Assembly: GCA_037178675.1 (NCBI GenBank)
Contig: JAYMGJ010000151.1
Coordinates: 1-64,000 of the forward strand
Direction: 5' to 3'
DNA: 64,000 nt
Origin: Scleroderma bovista
Taxonomy: Eukaryota > Basidiomycota > Agaricomycetes > Boletales > Sclerodermataceae
In this document: positions 61,824-64,000 of the stretch, piece after piece
Layout of the letters: every line of letters begins with the position of its first letter
Position numbering within the stretch: position 1 is the stretch's first letter
Program-made: the position numbers and the translations under genes
The notes under the pieces: generated by a model
Told to the model about the DNA's origin: nothing
Database searches by the model: none
What the model saw: only the letters and a program-made list of their open reading frames with translations

Positions 61824-62623
61824 CCAGTGATTTATTAGGGGCACATCTAGTGAACAATGGTGGGTAATTACATTCATGGTTATACACCCCTTTTTACCTA
61901 TGTTTTTGCTCTTTCTTTTGGCTCAACAGCTTGTTTAGGCTCTCCCCATCAATTACTCAGCCTGATTACACTACTTACTGATCGCTTACCAATTCCTTAC
62001 CAATCTCTTACCAAGCACTTTGTCATTTGTGCTTACTGGGCCACAGCCCCTCCTGTATATAAACCAGCAGCCAAAGGCTGCAAGAAAGTGTCTGCTTCCC
62101 CCTCAATAAAGCGACCACAGTCACTCTCCCTCACTGTCTATAAGCTCCCTCTCTGTCCTTGGACTTGTAGGTCACTCAGTGCTGGCCTAAAGCTCCTATA
62201 TTGCTGTTTATCAGATATATCTTGTATCTGATCATTTCTCTAGGCTGAAGCGCAGTCTAGCTCATCTGTCCACTCCATCCCATCACTGTCCATCGCATTC
62301 TTGAAGCAGGAGCTGTCCCCTTGCTTCCCCCTTGCTCCATCACTGCTGTATCCCCCCTATTGTTGTTCCATCATCACTCCTCATCCCCAGGACTCTTCCT
62401 AACTACTGTGGTAGCCTGAAGAAGAGTCAATCCCATCCCCAGTTGCATTCATTCCCCATCAGAAGCCCTTCCCTTCCCTTCTGCACCTTGCCTGAAGGCG
62501 TGCAGCATATCCCCCACAGGAGATTAGATACCAGATACGCAAAGGAAGACCACCACTCACATTTTGCTGTCATTTGGTGTTGGTTGTTGGTTGTTCTGAC
62601 CTCTTCCCTCACTTAGGCGCACA
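61824..62623 (+). mobile_element. Element B2: fragment with TATA box
   Basis: Homologous to B1 (inverse orientation) from about 61873 to the terminus GGCGCACA at 62623. It contains TATATAAA (62056-62063), a hairpin (62067-62081) and AATAAA (62105-62110), the best LTR-type signals of the A/B families, read on plus. At its right end it abuts a copia integrase frame. 61824-61872 is unassigned. Confidence 0.75.
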
Positions 62624-63020
62624 GCGCATGAACACAGAAAATTCATTTGTCCTAAATTCTCCCCCACAATCCAAACACAATCAAAGGAGTTTTGCACCGA
62701 GTGAAGTCTCACCCCAGGCTTTAAACTCCTGAAATATGTGGAAAGTGTCAGATTTTGCTGTAAGAGGATAAATGCAGGTGAAAGCAGAAAAATTGTCAAC
62801 AAAAGTAGCCACATAGCGACAACAATAATAAGACAAGACAGGAAACTTGCAAAGATCTGAATGGATAAGTTCCAAAGGTTTTGACACACAGGAATAAGAG
62901 ACAGCAAAAGGCTTCTCGGTCATTTTTCCAGCAGTACACCCAGAACAAGGAGTCAGGTCGGCAGGAACAACAAGAGCTTTAAGGTTCCTAGTTGCTTTAT
63001 GCAAATGTTTAATGGCATTC
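62624..63020 (-). pseudogene. Ty1/copia integrase fragment C3
   Basis: Frame 63004-62681 has HLHKATRNLKALVV, CSGCTAGK (zinc region) and PLELIHSDLCKFP (first Asp), CRYVATFVDNFS and KSDTFHIFQEFKAWGE. After a frameshift DCGGEFRTNEF (second Asp region) runs up to 62624, where B2 begins. The rest of the core is lost. Not close to C1 in sequence. Confidence 0.82.
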
Positions 63021-63239
63021 TTTCATCAGCAAACCAACCCTAATGGTTAGCCAAGCTGACAGCAGTTGACAGCGCTTAGGCGACCGCCTGGTCTGTCCAA
63101 CTCTGTGGCAGTCTGTCCGACTCCGTGCCAATCTGGTGTCACTCCATTCAAGTATCCATAGAGTAAAAAATATGTGTATTAGAACTATAAAAAAATACAG
63201 AATAACTAAATAATCTATTATACGGTGGAGCTAGCTGTC
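63021..63239. other. Non-coding spacer
   Basis: Probably further decayed copia sequence at its left edge, then CTGTCCGACTCCGTG-like short repeats and an AT-rich stretch. No gene. Confidence 0.35.
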
Positions 63240-63487
63240 GAACGCAAGGGGGTGATCGTCAATGCTATGCTGGCATGGTGGTCAGCATTGCTGTGGCTGG
63301 GGGGTTGGTGGGCATCATCATCGGACGACGCTGGGATGGGGGTGGTCGCATCGTCACCATCGACACTGGGGATGGTGACGGGGGGTCATCGTCATTGTCG
63401 ATGCTGGGGTTGTGGGTGGTCGTGTCGCCACCGTCGATGCTGGGGATGGTGGTGGGGGGTTATTGTCGTCATCATGGTCAACGTAGA
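63240..63487. repeat. Third G-rich minisatellite
   Basis: GATGCTGGGG, GTCGTCATCATCG and GTGGTGGGGGG runs, related to the blocks at 46575 and 60680. Confidence 0.7.
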
Positions 63488-64000
63488 TCATTGCATGGGG
63501 CCCAAAAGAGAGGGGGGGAAAGCATGGGATGAGTAGATCGAAGCTAAATGAGCATATGCAATGACATAATGCATATGAATCATAGGGGCATGAGTCATGA
63601 ATTGATAAGCAGCATATAAGCGTGATTTGAAGGATGATTGGTAAGTGATTGATAAGGGGAGTAATGGGGATTAGTAATGCCAAGAGGGGATGAATAATGC
63701 GCAGCAGAGTGAGTCAGAGTGAGCCAGAGTGACTCTGTGTGACTCAGAAAGAAGGGAAGCACAACCTATGATTTATTGAACTTTAGATCTGGAGATGAGC
63801 TTCTGAAGCAGTGCCACTGATGGGAGTGGCTGGGGGATAATAGAAGAATTGATCCGACCAAAGGAGCAGTGTCAGGGGGCCTGGAATGACAAGTAGAGTC
63901 ACAGCTGGTCACAGAGTGTCACAAATCCCTTGGGTTGAGCTTCTGTAGGGCAAAAACGCAAAAATTGGTGCTCCCCAAGTACAGTCTTCTCTAGAGCAGT
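63488..64000 (-). mobile_element. Element B3: internal B fragment, continues past window
   Basis: From CATTGCATGGGGCCCAAAAG it follows B1 (from about 11985) almost base for base to the window end. B2 ends at nearly the B1 position where B3 begins, but the two have opposite orientation, so one B copy may have been broken by an inversion. Confidence 0.8.

Overview
The window is eukaryotic and almost certainly from a repeat-rich basidiomycete, most likely a mushroom-forming Agaricomycete. The support is short GT-AG introns (about 50 nt), a fungal BTB/POZ gene, a fungal sedolisin (S53 peptidase) relic, a Zn2Cys6 cluster, Tf1/sushi-like chromodomain Ty3 elements, Ty1/copia elements and an IS630/Tc1-type transposase of a kind common in mushrooms. 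Assignment below that level would be a guess. There are no prokaryotic features, rRNA, convincing tRNA or CRISPR.

Layout. 1-5998 (-): Ty3/gypsy element G0, cut by the window edge, with one uninterrupted Gag-Pol frame of 1,863 codons and its 5' LTR. 7226-9503 (+): decayed, intron-bearing secreted sedolisin gene. 9787-26528: a nest. Ty1/copia element C1 (-) was split by complete Ty3/gypsy element G1 (16719-24516, TSD GTGTA) and by LTR-like element B1, which was itself split by element A2 (TSD TCGG). 26570-29138: reverse-transcriptase relic and IS630/Tc1 transposase relic. 29429-33239: solo LTR of the G3 family, a minisatellite, element A3 and a hAT-type MITE. 33240-36400: tandem-duplicated non-coding DNA. 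36490-37059 (-): a two-exon BTB gene, the best candidate for a live host gene. 37627-38110: DDE-integrase fragment. 38304-46188: solo LTR and the decayed gypsy copy G2 (-), split by element A4 (TSD GTGC). 46189-47754: AT-rich DNA, a GGT minisatellite and two strong fold-backs. 47755-53872 (-): complete Ty3/gypsy element G3 (TSD ACTTT), lacking most of its integrase core. 53873-64000: satellites, solo LTRs, MITEs, two copia relics and scrambled A/B fragments.

How the parts work. G1 and G3 belong to different gypsy families but show the same two signals. Gag and Pol are in the -1 relation, with a canonical slippery heptamer just before the gag stop. The primer-binding site matches the predicted 5' end of the element's own mRNA, as in Tf1-type self-primed elements. 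C1 instead has a site matching the anticodon region of initiator tRNA-Met, as in Drosophila copia. G0 makes Gag-Pol from a single frame. G1 also carries, antisense between pol and the 3' LTR, a spliced gene for a coiled-coil plus Zn(II)2Cys6 protein (two lesions in this copy); this is the most unusual item here. The 2 kb A and B elements share a reading frame of about 135-165 codons upstream of their TATA box. Older copies have lost CpG, which fits methylation-driven decay.
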